Source of the DNA: Tropicimonas sp033101155
GTDB lineage: Bacteria > Pseudomonadota > Alphaproteobacteria > Rhodobacterales > Rhodobacteraceae
Length of the DNA stretch: 64,000 nt
Direction of reading: 5' to 3'
Assembly: GCF_033101155.1 (NCBI RefSeq)
Contig: NZ_JAWMPX010000001.1
Coordinates: 186,001-250,000, forward strand
Below, piece after piece: positions 25,426 through 33,268 of this stretch. Each line of letters starts with the position of its first letter. Positions within the stretch are counted from its first letter, which is position 1. The notes below the pieces were generated by a model. The model saw nothing but the letters and a program-made list of their open reading frames with translations, was not told the DNA's origin and did not search any database. The translations under genes and the position numbers were made by a program.

Positions 25426-26568
25426 TCACGTCAGGTGATCGACCACCATCATTTTTTGCGCCTGAACATCCACCGCTGAAAGCCAGCGTTCCAACAGCCG
25501 AGGATCCTTGGGCGCCGCGCTGACACCCGGTGCAATCTCCCGCGCTTTGGCCGATTCCACCGCCAGCGAAACCGGCTGCGAAACCAGCCGCGCCATGGCG
25601 GAGCCCCGCGCGTCGCCCCAGGCATCGAGCAGGTAGGTCTTGTCATAGACCGGCTGGCCGTCCTGGCTGACCTTCAACCCGACGCAGAGGACAACCCGGT
25701 CCGGCTCATCCGGCGCATAGGCATTTTCTTCCCAGAAATGGTCCGACATCTCCTTGAGCCGCGTCTCGCCAGACGGTCCGTCCAGCGTCTCGATCTCGGC
25801 AAAGACGTCCGACCAGGCGTCCGCCCAGCCATTCAGCCGCAAGGTGCCGCGCACGAATTGACGGACCTTCCAGCCTTCCTCGAAGCCATATTCTTCCATG
25901 AAAGGCAGGGAATCGCGGTTGGGGTAGACCTCGAAACTCTCCGGCTGCGGCAACGGCGCGTCATAGCGCGTGAGCGCATCCCATGGCCGTGCCACGTCGA
26001 GAACCGTATAGTCGCGAATCGACCGCGAGGGGGAGCGCAGCGCCTTGAGCACACCCAGCGGCGACCAGCTGAACTTGTAGCGAAAGGCGTTCGGCTCCTT
26101 GGGAACGCCGCCGCAATAGGAGATGAACTCGTATTCGGCGCCGGGCTGTACATGGCCGCCCTTGTGCATATCGGCCACGAGCCAATGCGCCATCAAGTGG
26201 TCGATCCCCGGATCGAGCCCAACCTCGTTGACAAGGCAGACCCCGGCATCCTTCGCCGCGCCATCCAGCGCGGCCATCTCGGGCGAGATATAGGAAGAGG
26301 AGACGAAATGCGCCCGCTCGGCGATGCAGATCTCGGCCAGCGGCACATGCCAGTCGCCCGGCAACATCGAGACGACGACATCGCCTGGCGCCAGCGCCTC
26401 ACGCAGCATCGGCAGGTCGAAGGGCTCAATCCAGTCGGTCAGGTCCCCGACCGCCTCATGCGCCTTGGCGACGGTGCGGTTCCAGATGCAGACTTCATTG
26501 TTGTATTCAAGCAGCCGGCGCAGGCCGGGAATGGCACTCAGGCCGGTACCACACCAGTGGATCGTCAT
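25426..26568 (-). CDS. Saccharopine dehydrogenase family protein (LYS9/SDH-like)
   Basis: 380-residue NAD(P)-dependent enzyme resembling saccharopine dehydrogenase (glutamate-forming). Seen: N-terminal nucleotide-binding region (IHWCGTGLSAIPGLRRLLE), SMLPGDWHVPLAEICI, HFVSSSYISPEM, and the substrate region NEVGLDPGIDHLMAHWLV and SYCGGVPKEPNAFRYKFSWSP. It follows the LYS1-like gene by 10 bases on the same strand, so together they would convert lysine and 2-oxoglutarate through saccharopine to aminoadipate semialdehyde and glutamate, or the reverse. Confidence 0.88.
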   Translation of the reverse strand: MTIHWCGTGLSAIPGLRRLLEYNNEVCIWNRTVAKAHEAVGDLTDWIEPFDLPMLREALAPGDVVVSMLPGDWHVPLAEICIAERAHFVSSSYISPEMAALDGAAKDAGVCLVNEVGLDPGIDHLMAHWLVADMHKGGHVQPGAEYEFISYCGGVPKEPNAFRYKFSWSPLGVLKALRSPSRSIRDYTVLDVARPWDALTRYDAPLPQPESFEVYPNRDSLPFMEEYGFEEGWKVRQFVRGTLRLNGWADAWSDVFAEIETLDGPSGETRLKEMSDHFWEENAYAPDEPDRVVLCVGLKVSQDGQPVYDKTYLLDAWGDARGSAMARLVSQPVSLAVESAKAREIAPGVSAAPKDPRLLERWLSAVDVQAQKMMVVDHLT

Positions 26569-26578
26569 CGTCTACCCC

Positions 26579-27634
26579 TCAGATTTCGGCGACATGCCGG
26601 TCGAATTCGGCCTTGGCACGTCCCCAGACCCCGTCCGCAAGTGTGTCGAGGGTCATGAGCGAGGGCAAGAGCTGGCTGGCGAAATCTTCGGAGCTTTCGG
26701 CGGGCAGCATGGATGGCAGGTTGTCGATGGCGGTGACGTCGAGAACCGGGTCGTCATGGACGCGCAGCGCGGGCGCGGCCCAGTCGGTCACGCGGTCATA
26801 GACCTTGATGGGAGAGAAGTCGCTCGACGGATCGCAGGCGATGTCTCCGATCACCGAAAGCCGGCGCGTATCCGTTTTCGCCGAGGCCGGGACAAAAACC
26901 GGCGTGCCGGGGCGGGCGAGGATGCAATTGAGGAAGAGATCATGGTCCAGCACTTCCGGAAATGGGCCGCCATGGGCCGTTTCTTCCATGTCCCAAAGCG
27001 TCGTCTTGACCCCCATTGCCGCACAGAGATCCGCTGCCCCCGTGCCAACACGGCCCTTGGCGCCGATGATCAGCGCATTGGGCGGTGTCTCGTTCGTGGC
27101 TGCCAGCTCGGCGCCGAGATCGTCGAGCAGCGCTTGCTGGCCGGGGTAGACACCCACCGGACCGCAGATCCCGCCGCGTTGCTGCGCGGCCCAGCACTTG
27201 AGGGACACGGCAGCCCCGGCATAGCCGGCCCAATAGCCAAACGCGGCGACGCGACGGCCGGTCTCGTCAACGAGATATTCCAGATCGTAGAGCGCGCCGC
27301 CGCCGGCCCTGAACTGCTTGAGCAACTCGCGCCCGTCTGACTGACCCTTGTAAGCATGGCCAAACATGATGTGACGGTGCTTGAGGGGCAGTCCGTCCAG
27401 CGGCAACTCCTTGAGACCGAAGATGATGGCGTCCTGCGGCGCTGTGCGCCAGCTTCCCGCCTCGGCAATCTCCGCGCCTGCCTCCGCATAGGGGTCCAGC
27501 CGCAGTGCGCGCACCGCGCTGTCCTCGACCGTCACGCGCATTCCCTTGTTCAAAAGCGCGCCTACGCCGTCCGGAAGGAGTCCGACCCGTTCTTCATTCG
27601 GCCGCTCCTCGGCCCGAATCCACAGATGCGTCAT
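26579..27634 (-). CDS. Saccharopine dehydrogenase (lysine-forming, LYS1/LKR-like)
   Basis: 351-residue protein with the alanine dehydrogenase/PNT-like two-domain fold of yeast LYS1. N-terminal ERPNEERVGLLPDGVGALLNKG, HIMFGHAYKGQ and LVDETGRRVAAFGYWAGYAGA; C-terminal Rossmann part ALIIGAKGRVGTGAADLCAAMG. In marine Rhodobacterales this enzyme is associated with lysine degradation via saccharopine. First gene of a two-gene operon with the LYS9-like gene. Confidence 0.9.
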   Translation of the reverse strand: MTHLWIRAEERPNEERVGLLPDGVGALLNKGMRVTVEDSAVRALRLDPYAEAGAEIAEAGSWRTAPQDAIIFGLKELPLDGLPLKHRHIMFGHAYKGQSDGRELLKQFRAGGGALYDLEYLVDETGRRVAAFGYWAGYAGAAVSLKCWAAQQRGGICGPVGVYPGQQALLDDLGAELAATNETPPNALIIGAKGRVGTGAADLCAAMGVKTTLWDMEETAHGGPFPEVLDHDLFLNCILARPGTPVFVPASAKTDTRRLSVIGDIACDPSSDFSPIKVYDRVTDWAAPALRVHDDPVLDVTAIDNLPSMLPAESSEDFASQLLPSLMTLDTLADGVWGRAKAEFDRHVAEI

Positions 27635-27774
27635 GTCTCGCCCTCGTCTTTGCTTTCCATCCTCCTAATGCGTTTCGAACTGGCGTTGAAGCATCCGCGT
27701 TCGGGAAATCCTCTCTCGGAGGCAAGGTCGAGGCGGCGTTGGCAAGACGGGCGTGTGCCTTGCAGCGGACCCGC

Positions 27775-27803
27775 TTGAAACTCGCGCCGGGATCGCATAC
27801 ATG
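27775..27803 (+). promoter_or_regulatory. Promoter of the SRP RNA gene
   Basis: TTGAAA (27775-27780) and TACATG (27798-27803) with a 17-base spacer. A start 7 bases after the -10 falls at about 27810, exactly where the terminal stem of the SRP RNA begins. Confidence 0.65.
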
Positions 27804-27809
27804 CTGCCT

Positions 27810-27905
27810 TGAGAGGTTGGCGCGGGCAGGCACCTCGCCAACCCGGTCAGGTCCGGAAGGAAGCAGCCGTAACGAGCCCCGCTTGGGTCGTTGTCCAGCC
27901 TCTCA
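27810..27905 (+). ncRNA. ffs: Signal recognition particle RNA (4.5S type)
   Basis: Small bacterial SRP RNA that binds Ffh and FtsY for co-translational membrane targeting. The universally conserved apical region GGTCAGGTCCGGAAGGAAGC followed by AGCC begins at about 27847. The ends pair: GAGAGG (27811-27816) with CCTCTC (27899-27904), giving about 95 nt. The gene stands alone between the lysine genes and moeA and is convergent with moeA. Confidence 0.93.
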
Positions 27906-27973
27906 CCTTACTCCCCCCAATAGTCCTGCGCTGATTCTCTCGCGATCCACCCGCATCTCGGGCCCGACATTAC

Positions 27974-29242
27974 CTATCCGTCAAACGCGGCATAGGGGAT
28001 GAATCGCACCGAATCGCCCGGCTCGATCTGCCGTTCTTGCTCATCCAACTCGACCAGCCCATTGGCCCAGCCGAGCCCGGAGATCCGTCCGGAGCCTTCC
28101 GACGCAAAGCACTCTACTCGCATGTCAGCGGCCATCCGGGCGCGAAGAAACTCCGCCCGTCCCGGTTTCTTGCGCTTGGAGAAAGCCGCCGGGAGCATGT
28201 AACCCTCCGGCCGGAACCAGGTGCCGCCTGCGAGCACTTCCAGCGCCGGGCGCGCGAAAAGCAACGTGCAGACCAGCGCCGCGACCGGGTTTCCTGGCAG
28301 GCCGAAGACCGGCAGGTTCCCCCAGGTGCCAAGCGCCAAGGGTCGCCCCGGCTTGATCGCGATACGCCAATGCGCCATCTGCCCTTCGCGGCTCAGCAAC
28401 GCTGAGACATGATCCTCGTCGCCGGTCGACACACCGCCGGACGTGAGCACCGCGTCGACCTGACCGCGCGCGCCGTCCAGCAGCGCGCGCAATCCGTCGC
28501 GGCTGTCCGGCGCCAAGCCGAGATCTACGGCCTCGAAGCCCCATTGCGCGAGTTGGGAGAGCAACATAACCCGGTTGGCGTCATAGATCTGTCCCGGCCG
28601 CATCGCCTCCGGCGCAACCGAGCCGGGCGGGACGATCTCGTCCCCGCTGGACAGCACGCCCACCCGCAAGGGCCTGAACACCGGCACCGTTCCATGCCCC
28701 GTCGCCGCCAGCAAGGCGATATCCTGCGGTTTCAGGCGTCGACCCGCGGACAAAAGCACATCGCCCGCCGCAACATCCTCTCCCGCCTTGCGCGCATTGG
28801 CGCCGCGTTTGAGAGGTCCGCGAAACGCGACCCTGCCTGCTTCAACCGTGCAATCCTCCTGCAAGACGACCGTATCGACACCGTCCGGCAGGATCGCTCC
28901 AGTCAGGATCCGGATCGCGTGCCCTTCCGGAACGTGCCCCTCGAAAGGCACCCCAGCCGCCGCGCGCCCTTCGGCCAGAGGCATGTCGGTCACGCCTTCC
29001 GGCACCGGACCAACAAAGCCATAGCCATCCACGGCGGAATTCGGCGCAGGCGGGTTCGCGCGGAAAGCATGCAGGTCCTCGGCCAGCCGACGTCCAGCCG
29101 CCGCGCCCAGCGCTATGGTTTCGGAGCCGACAACCGAATGCATTCGCGCCGCAAGCGCCGCAAGCGCATCCTGCATCGGCACCCAGTCGACTCCCGGCGG
29201 CAGGGCAAAGCAATCATTGCGCAACATGGGCGGGTCGATCAT
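27974..29242 (-). CDS. moeA: Molybdopterin molybdotransferase MoeA
   Basis: MoeA inserts molybdate into adenylated molybdopterin. 422 residues with PPAPNSAVDGYGF, GHAIRILTGAILPDGVDTVVLQED, the MoCF domain VGVLSSGDEIVPPG, QIYDANRVML, TSGGVSTGDEDHV, IKPGRPLALGTWGNLPVFGLPGNPVAA and a C-terminal beta domain. Last gene of fdhD-mobA-mobB-moeA; its ATG overlaps the end of mobB. Confidence 0.95.
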   Translation of the reverse strand: MIDPPMLRNDCFALPPGVDWVPMQDALAALAARMHSVVGSETIALGAAAGRRLAEDLHAFRANPPAPNSAVDGYGFVGPVPEGVTDMPLAEGRAAAGVPFEGHVPEGHAIRILTGAILPDGVDTVVLQEDCTVEAGRVAFRGPLKRGANARKAGEDVAAGDVLLSAGRRLKPQDIALLAATGHGTVPVFRPLRVGVLSSGDEIVPPGSVAPEAMRPGQIYDANRVMLLSQLAQWGFEAVDLGLAPDSRDGLRALLDGARGQVDAVLTSGGVSTGDEDHVSALLSREGQMAHWRIAIKPGRPLALGTWGNLPVFGLPGNPVAALVCTLLFARPALEVLAGGTWFRPEGYMLPAAFSKRKKPGRAEFLRARMAADMRVECFASEGSGRISGLGWANGLVELDEQERQIEPGDSVRFIPYAAFDG

Positions 29243-29754
29243 GCGAGGCCCACTTCCTTGAGGATAAACTCCGCAATGGCGTCGGTTGCGTCGAGATCGA
29301 AGGCAGGGCGCCCGGACAAGGCGTCGGACGCAATGTCAGGCCGGTTGGTAGCGATTGCGCGAATGGTCTCGTCCTCCGGAGCGATCAACGGCTGGCCGGT
29401 CTCGATTCGCTGTGCCTCGATCTTCGGGTGACGGTCGCGCTTGAACCCCTCCACAAGCACGAGATCGACCGGCGTGATCTGGTCCAGCATCTCTTCCAGG
29501 GTAGGTTCCGGCACCTCTCTCAGCTCTGTCATCAGCGCCCAGCGGCTGGACGAAACCAACAGGACCTGCTCCGCCCCGGCTTCCCGATGGCGGAAGCTGT
29601 CGCGACCGGGTTGGTCGATATCAAATCCGTGATGCGCGTGCTTCACCGTCGAAACGCGCAAGCCGCGTGCGGTGATATTGGCAACCAGCCGCTCCATAAG
29701 CCCCGTCTTGCCGGAATTCTTCCAACCCGTCACTCCGAAGATCTTCACGTCCAT
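29239..29754 (-). CDS. mobB: Molybdopterin-guanine dinucleotide biosynthesis protein B
   Basis: GTP-binding accessory protein of MGD cofactor synthesis, 171 residues. Walker A is GWKNSGKTGL near the N-terminus, with KHAHHGFDIDQPGRDSFRHREAGA and LVLVEGFKRDRHPKIE, both typical. Overlaps mobA by 10 bases and moeA by 4, so translation is coupled. Confidence 0.95.
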   Translation of the reverse strand: MDVKIFGVTGWKNSGKTGLMERLVANITARGLRVSTVKHAHHGFDIDQPGRDSFRHREAGAEQVLLVSSSRWALMTELREVPEPTLEEMLDQITPVDLVLVEGFKRDRHPKIEAQRIETGQPLIAPEDETIRAIATNRPDIASDALSGRPAFDLDATDAIAEFILKEVGLA

Positions 29755-30368
29755 GCCCCCCGTTCCAGAGCCTCGACGAGGTCCTCCGGCCTGTTGATGT
29801 TGAAGAAGGGATCGCCCGCCTCGCTTTCGAAGACAACCTCCGAAGCACCATGGCGATCGGTCCAGAGTACAACCTTGCGCAAACCCTGCTCCAGCGCCGC
29901 GCGCAGATCGTCGCGCAGATCGACCGACCAGAGTCCGAAAGTCGGCTGTCGGATGGATCCCTTTTCCGGATGCGGTGTCGCCGCCAGCGTCACCGGAGCA
30001 TCACCTGCCCCCGCCTGCAACCGAGACACAAAATCGCGCGGAAAGAAGGGTGTGTCGGCTGCGACGCTAACCACCTGTCCTGCGCCAAGCTCCGCCGCCC
30101 AATCCATTCCGGCCAGAACGCCAGCCAGCGGGCCGACGAAACCGGGCAGGCTGTCGGCGATCACGGGCAGGCCGTAGCTCTCGAACCGCGCCGGGTCGCC
30201 ATTGGCGTTGAGCGCAATGGGGCCGACCTGGGGCTCCAGACGCGCGAGCACACGGGAGAGCAGCGTTTCGCCGCCAAGCTCCAGCAGCCCCTTGTCGCCG
30301 CCGCCCATGCGCCGCGCCTGCCCGCCGGCAAGGATGATCGCCGGGAGTCGCACAGAACCATCACCCAT
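29745..30368 (-). CDS. mobA: Molybdenum cofactor guanylyltransferase
   Basis: MobA transfers GMP to Mo-molybdopterin to make the MGD cofactor needed by formate dehydrogenases and other DMSO-reductase-family enzymes. 207 residues with the nucleotidyltransferase signature PAIILAGGQARRMGGGDKGLLELGG and VAADTPFFPRDFV. The ATG at 30368 lies within the last codons of fdhD (8-base overlap), indicating coupling; a longer reading starting at 30431 is less likely. Confidence 0.93.
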   Translation of the reverse strand: MGDGSVRLPAIILAGGQARRMGGGDKGLLELGGETLLSRVLARLEPQVGPIALNANGDPARFESYGLPVIADSLPGFVGPLAGVLAGMDWAAELGAGQVVSVAADTPFFPRDFVSRLQAGAGDAPVTLAATPHPEKGSIRQPTFGLWSVDLRDDLRAALEQGLRKVVLWTDRHGASEVVFESEAGDPFFNINRPEDLVEALERGAWT

Positions 30369-31245
30369 CAGGCTGGCTACTCTTGCGCCGATGCCGCGTG
30401 GATTCCTCGGAAACCGTATCGACATCAGCATCCCAGACCAATCGCTCCGACCCGCTCACGCAAGCAAAGCGCCGCCCGCGCAGCCGCCCGATCAACGTCA
30501 TGCCCAGCTCCTGCGCCAGTTCCACGCCCCAGGCCGTGAACCCGGAGCGCGAGACCAGCACGGGGATGCCCATATGCGCGGTCTTCAGCACCATCTCGGA
30601 GGTCAATCGCCCGGTCGTGTAGAGGATCTTGTCCGCAGCGGCGGCGTTGTTGACGAACATCCAGCCCGCCACCTTGTCGACCGCATTGTGCCGGCCGACA
30701 TCCTCCATATAAACCAGCGGCCTGTCCTGCTCGCAGAGCACGGTGCCGTGGATCGCGCCGGCGGCGAGGTAGAGGCTGGGTGTGCGATTGATCTGATGCG
30801 CCAAAGCGTAAAGCCAGGAGGTCCGCAATTCGGCCTCCGGCAGGCGGATGCCATCCAACCCCTCCATCATGTCGCCAAAGACCGTTCCGACAGCACAGCC
30901 GCTGGTACGGGTCTTCTTGCGCAGCTTTTCCTCGTAATCGGTCTTGCGTGAGGTGCGGACGACGACAACGTCGAGGTCGTCGTCATACTCCACCGCCTCG
31001 ACCGGTTCATCCCGGGCCAGCATTCCCTGGTTCCGCAGAAAGCCGATGGCCAGGAGACCCGGATGATCACCAATGGTCATCGCCGTCACGATTTCCTGTG
31101 AATTCAGGTAGATAGTCAGTGGGCGTTCGGTCACCACCGAGAGCTCGACCGGGCTCCCCGTGTGGTCCACCCCGGCGATCCGTGTCGCCAGACGGGCGTC
31201 CTCCGGATCGGGAGACAGGATATACCCGGTTTCCTTGACTGTCAT
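30361..31245 (-). CDS. fdhD: Formate dehydrogenase accessory sulfurtransferase FdhD
   Basis: FdhD delivers sulfur from IscS to the molybdenum cofactor of formate dehydrogenase. 294 residues with ERPLTIYLNSQEIVTAMTIG, PGLLAIGFLRNQGM, the active-loop RTSGCAVGTVFGD, THGIHGT-like AAGAIHGTVLCEQD, MEDVGRHNAVDKVAGW and YTTGRLTSEMVLKTAHMGIP. In E. coli the loop carries CxxC (C121, C124); here only C117 is present and the second position is glycine. ATG at 31245 follows GAGGAAGG. No formate dehydrogenase genes lie in the window. Confidence 0.93.
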   Translation of the reverse strand: MTVKETGYILSPDPEDARLATRIAGVDHTGSPVELSVVTERPLTIYLNSQEIVTAMTIGDHPGLLAIGFLRNQGMLARDEPVEAVEYDDDLDVVVVRTSRKTDYEEKLRKKTRTSGCAVGTVFGDMMEGLDGIRLPEAELRTSWLYALAHQINRTPSLYLAAGAIHGTVLCEQDRPLVYMEDVGRHNAVDKVAGWMFVNNAAAADKILYTTGRLTSEMVLKTAHMGIPVLVSRSGFTAWGVELAQELGMTLIGRLRGRRFACVSGSERLVWDADVDTVSEESTRHRRKSSQPDG

Positions 31246-31438
31246 TTTGCGCCTTCCTCGGAGCCCAGCCCCGTCCCTTCGCTGCGCCGTATCAAGACCG
31301 CTTTGAGGCGAAATGGCAATATGGCTGGCGCGGCTGAGAGAGGGCGCGCAAGGTGGCTTGCACATGCAACGCACGGAAATCCCTTGAGCGAAGCGGCCCT
31401 CGCGGACTAGGTAGGGCGCACCTGACCGGAACTCTCGC

Positions 31439-31858
31439 ATGAAGCTTACACGCTATTCCGACTACGCCTTGCGGATCTGTCTCTATCTTTCGAGCCAGAC
31501 CGAGCGGCTCGTCCCGATTTCCGAGATCGTGGAGGCGCATGAAATACCGCGCAGCAACGTGATGAAGCTGGCCATGGACCTCGTGAGCGCTGGCTTCCTG
31601 GAGTCGGTGCGCGGCAGATCGGGCGGGTTGAGGCTGGCGCGGGCACCGGCGGAAATCCTGCTCGGCGATATCCTGCGCCGGACCGAAGGCGAGCAGCCGC
31701 TGGTCGATTGCTCCGAATGCGTGCTTGCGCCCTCCTGTGGGTTGATTTGCATCCTCGATAGCGCACGACGGGCATTCTATGACTCGCTGGATGCGCATTC
31801 TCTTGGAGATGTACTCGCGCGGAACCCTTCCGCCTATGGACCGCCGTCCAGCAGCTAG
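31439..31858 (+). CDS. Rrf2-family Fe-S transcriptional regulator
   Basis: 139-residue winged-helix regulator of the Rrf2 family, most like NsrR/RirA. N-terminal LTRYSDYALRICLYLSSQTE, HTH IPRSNVMKLAMDLVSAGFLES and wing RGRSGGLRLAR. The cluster region has C91, C94, C100 and C104 (spacing CX2CX5CX3C), whereas NsrR has CX4CX5C, so the cluster type is uncertain. Divergent from fdhD, making the molybdenum/formate genes its likely targets. Its stop overlaps that of the convergent ROK gene (shared CTAG). Confidence 0.85.
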   Translation: MKLTRYSDYALRICLYLSSQTERLVPISEIVEAHEIPRSNVMKLAMDLVSAGFLESVRGRSGGLRLARAPAEILLGDILRRTEGEQPLVDCSECVLAPSCGLICILDSARRAFYDSLDAHSLGDVLARNPSAYGPPSSS

Positions 31859-33075
31859 CGGGACAAGAGCACGGCGTTGAGATCAACGAGATAGCGCTCG
31901 GAGAGCGGCAGGCTGGCAGCACCGAGCGCGCGCGCGTCCGGACCGATTGACCCCTCCCGGATCGTGGGAACATCGACTGACGTCAGGTTGTACCCGCGCA
32001 GGGCACGTTCAGTCTCCTCGACCAGCCGTCGGCGAATGCTGGCTGGCATCCAGCCGTCGATCAGCACCGACTCGATATCCACGAGCGAGCAAGCTGCGGC
32101 TGACGCAAAGGCGATCCCGACGGCCGCCGACAGAATCCAATCCGTCGCGACCGTCTCATCGACCTGCCATTCCTCCGATCCGGCCCAGAGTGACTGCGCC
32201 GGCAAGCCGCGCGACTGAAGCGCCTGCTCAAGGACGGAAAGCGAAGCGATCTCCATCAACGGTCGGGTCCCGCTCTCGCCGCTCGGCACCGGCAGGGGTC
32301 CGATGGCACCGGCATTTCCGGACGCGCCGGTGAAGAGTTGGTTGTTGAGAACAAGGCCGCCGCCAATGAAATACCCAATATAGAAATGCAGGAAACTGCC
32401 GGGAAGGTCGGATGTGCCGAGCACCAGTTCGGAAGCGCAGGCCGCCGTGGCGTCATTCTCCAGATAGACAGGGAAGGACAGCCGCTCCCCAAGCTCACGC
32501 TTGATATCGCGGTCTTTCCACCGGTCCATCTCGCCCGCAGGCGCGCCAACAGTCGCCCCCCAGTCCCAGAGGCTGAAGGGAATCGCGATCCCGAGCCCGG
32601 CGACCCGGGCGGCCTGTTCCTCCGAAAGCTTGGTCAGAAGATCGGACACCGCCCCTTCCGCGAATTCGAGGATTGCATCGGGCATCGGGTAGGGATGCGT
32701 CTTGTGAACCCGGCCAAGCACCTCACCGACGAAATTGATCAGAATGAGATCGGCCGACCGTCGTCCGACCTTCAGGCCGAAGAAAAACGCACCATCGGGC
32801 GCAAGATCCATCGGAATCGACGGCTGTCCGACCCGCCCGCGAATGGGATCTCCGCGCCGGAGTAGCCCATCCCGTTCCAGTCCGCGCATGATGACGGAGA
32901 TCGTTTGCGCCGAGAGTCCGGTCGCGCGCGCAATCTCCGCCTTCGGCATCGGTCCACGCTGACGCAACATCGACAGGACCAGCCGCTCATTATGCGCCCG
33001 CATGCCGCTCTGGTTGGAGCCGCGCACCGGCCAGGACACCGCACGACCCCTATTTTCCTGCTCGGATGTCGACAA
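31855..33075 (-). CDS. frcR: ROK-family transcriptional regulator (FrcR-like)
   Basis: 406-residue repressor-type ROK protein: N-terminal winged helix (MRAHNERLVLSMLRQRGPMPKAEIARATG, SAQTISVIMRGLERDGLL) and a C-terminal sugar-kinase-like domain (FGLKVGRRSADLILIN, LGIAIPF, YLENDATAACASELVLG, YFIGGGLVLNN). The start is taken as TTG at 33075 because GGAGG lies exactly 6 bases upstream. It is divergent from the fructose ABC operon with a palindromic promoter region between, matching frcR-frcBCAK organisation in rhizobia. Confidence 0.88.
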   Translation of the reverse strand: MSTSEQENRGRAVSWPVRGSNQSGMRAHNERLVLSMLRQRGPMPKAEIARATGLSAQTISVIMRGLERDGLLRRGDPIRGRVGQPSIPMDLAPDGAFFFGLKVGRRSADLILINFVGEVLGRVHKTHPYPMPDAILEFAEGAVSDLLTKLSEEQAARVAGLGIAIPFSLWDWGATVGAPAGEMDRWKDRDIKRELGERLSFPVYLENDATAACASELVLGTSDLPGSFLHFYIGYFIGGGLVLNNQLFTGASGNAGAIGPLPVPSGESGTRPLMEIASLSVLEQALQSRGLPAQSLWAGSEEWQVDETVATDWILSAAVGIAFASAAACSLVDIESVLIDGWMPASIRRRLVEETERALRGYNLTSVDVPTIREGSIGPDARALGAASLPLSERYLVDLNAVLLSR

Positions 33076-33119
33076 AACCTTCCTCCCAACAGCCCGAAGA
33101 TTGGAGAAACCAGGGCCAC

Positions 33120-33159
33120 CTGTCAATAATAAGTAAGTCTGATTTATTTATCTTGACAG
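33120..33159. promoter_or_regulatory. Divergent frcR/frcB promoter with palindromic operator
   Basis: A 40-base imperfect palindrome (12 of 20 positions match) ends in perfect CTGTCAA (33120-33126) and TTGACAG (33153-33159). TTGACA thus points outward on both strands and can serve as -35 for frcR and for frcB. The AT-rich middle (AATAAGTAAGTCTGATTTAT) is the likely ROK binding site. The -10 elements are weak. Sugar-dependent repression by FrcR is inferred. Confidence 0.6.
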
Positions 33160-33268
33160 CCCGGGGCGATTCCCTGTTCCTTAGCTGCCATGAGCGGTTC
33201 CGGTGGGAGGCCGGTGCCGCTTCTTCGTGGCCTGGGAAGGCCCCGTATTTCAATCGGGAGGGAAAACC

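Noticed and set aside
31246..31438. FNR-like site (TTGAT-N4-ATCAA) between fdhD and the Rrf2 gene
   Set aside because: Only half-matches are present; no symmetric site could be supported.
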